A DNA stretch of 64,000 bases from Asparagopsis taxiformis (taxonomy: Eukaryota > Rhodophyta > Florideophyceae > Bonnemaisoniales > Bonnemaisoniaceae), in the NCBI GenBank assembly GCA_030407315.1, contig JALQPE010002608.1, forward strand, positions 1 to 64,000, in the 5' to 3' direction. Under the pieces are notes generated by a model. It was not told where the DNA came from and did no database searches. It was given only the letters and a program-made list of their open reading frames with translations. This document shows positions 63,561 through 64,000 of this stretch, in pieces. Numbering within the stretch: position 1 is the first letter of the stretch; each line of letters starts with the position of its first letter. The translations under genes were made by a program, and so were the position numbers.

Positions 63561-64000
63561 AGAACAAAAAGAGGGGGGCATACAGACCGGTTGAATAGAA
63601 AGGGGATGTACAAAGGGTATTCTTGGATTGTTCGGTTCAAGTCACGGAAGGCCAGTGGTTGAATTGCTCGTTTCAGAAGGTCATCGCCACTGAGCCGGTC
63701 CGGGAATGACACAAACGGGGATTGAAAGAAAATGCAGCGGTGAGAATCTGCACGTACATCTCTTCCGATTGCAGCGCATGCGATGAGTTTCATTGCGTTG
63801 TAATCGAAAAAAATGTGCGTGATGATCGTAAACGTCATACGAAAATGGATATCTTCACGCGGGTTGGGACGAAGAAAAGAGATAGGTCAGTATGCATCAC
63901 GACCTGAACATTATCAAGCAGTCTGTCGCGAAGAAGGCAGCGGCGAATGGGTGCTGTGAAAATGTTGCACGTTCCATCACGCGCGCGGAATCACGCGAGC
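63561..64000. other. No gene recognised at the window end
   Basis: Short frames only. A gene continuing beyond the window cannot be excluded. Confidence 0.35.

Noticed and set aside
1..64000. CRISPR array or bacterial operon
   Set aside because: No regularly spaced direct repeats with unique spacers were seen. Gene layout, LTR elements and the plastid-targeted protein indicate a eukaryotic nuclear genome.

Overview
The window looks like nuclear DNA of a photosynthetic eukaryote, most probably a florideophyte red alga of the Chondrus type. The reasons are a nuclear-style gene for a plastid-targeted one-helix light-harvesting-like protein (60311-60664, minus), long genes without visible introns, a family of secreted cysteine-rich proteins, and intergenic space filled with nested transposons. 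The species assignment is inference. No rRNA or tRNA gene and no CRISPR array was recognised.

Region 1 (about 697-20810) is the most unusual part. Matching imperfect inverted termini at 697-743 and 20764-20810, with subterminal arrays of the same GGACGTCC and CTAGTA motifs, define a candidate giant DNA transposon of about 20.1 kb. It carries four large open genes: a zinc-finger transposase of the Plavaka/KDZ/CMC type (+), a coiled-coil protein whose two frames meet at a canonical -1 slippery heptamer (-), a 1065-residue fusion of a beta-class DNA amino-methyltransferase with a C-terminal SET domain (-), and a 1283-residue fusion of a ParB-like domain with a C-terminal 2-oxoglutarate/Fe(II) dioxygenase-like domain (+). 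The last two are divergent across a 2.4-kb spacer full of a ~200-bp palindrome-bearing repeat, and that repeat also brackets both genes. A mobile element carrying a DNA methyl writer fused to a histone-methyltransferase-type domain, next to a possible eraser or base oxidase, is the best candidate here for an undescribed system.

Region 2 (20816 to about 25.3 kb) is a decayed Ty1/copia element directly abutting the giant element.

Region 3 (25.5-54.7 kb) was originally a tandem pair of genes for secreted cysteine-rich modular proteins (25805-27709 and 52770-54671). A 24-kb nest now separates them. The outer element is a PIF/Harbinger-type transposon with two 747-bp inverted termini and a net length of about 8.2 kb. 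It encodes a Myb/SANT-like protein and a DDE transposase, and it has captured two divergent host gene starts: V-ATPase subunit a and VPS13. Into it inserted a Tc1/mariner element (itself split by a solo LTR), a second solo LTR (within the transposase gene), and a young, nearly intact Ty3/gypsy chromovirus at 39556-51657. The chromovirus carries a large antisense ORF. Target-site duplications support each of these inner insertions.

Region 4 (55.3-64 kb) holds host genes: an NB-ARC/WD40/TIR receptor-like protein of 1380 residues, the one-helix plastid protein, and a decayed paralogue of the receptor near 62.1-63.6 kb.

All domain calls were made by reading motifs by eye. No database search was run.
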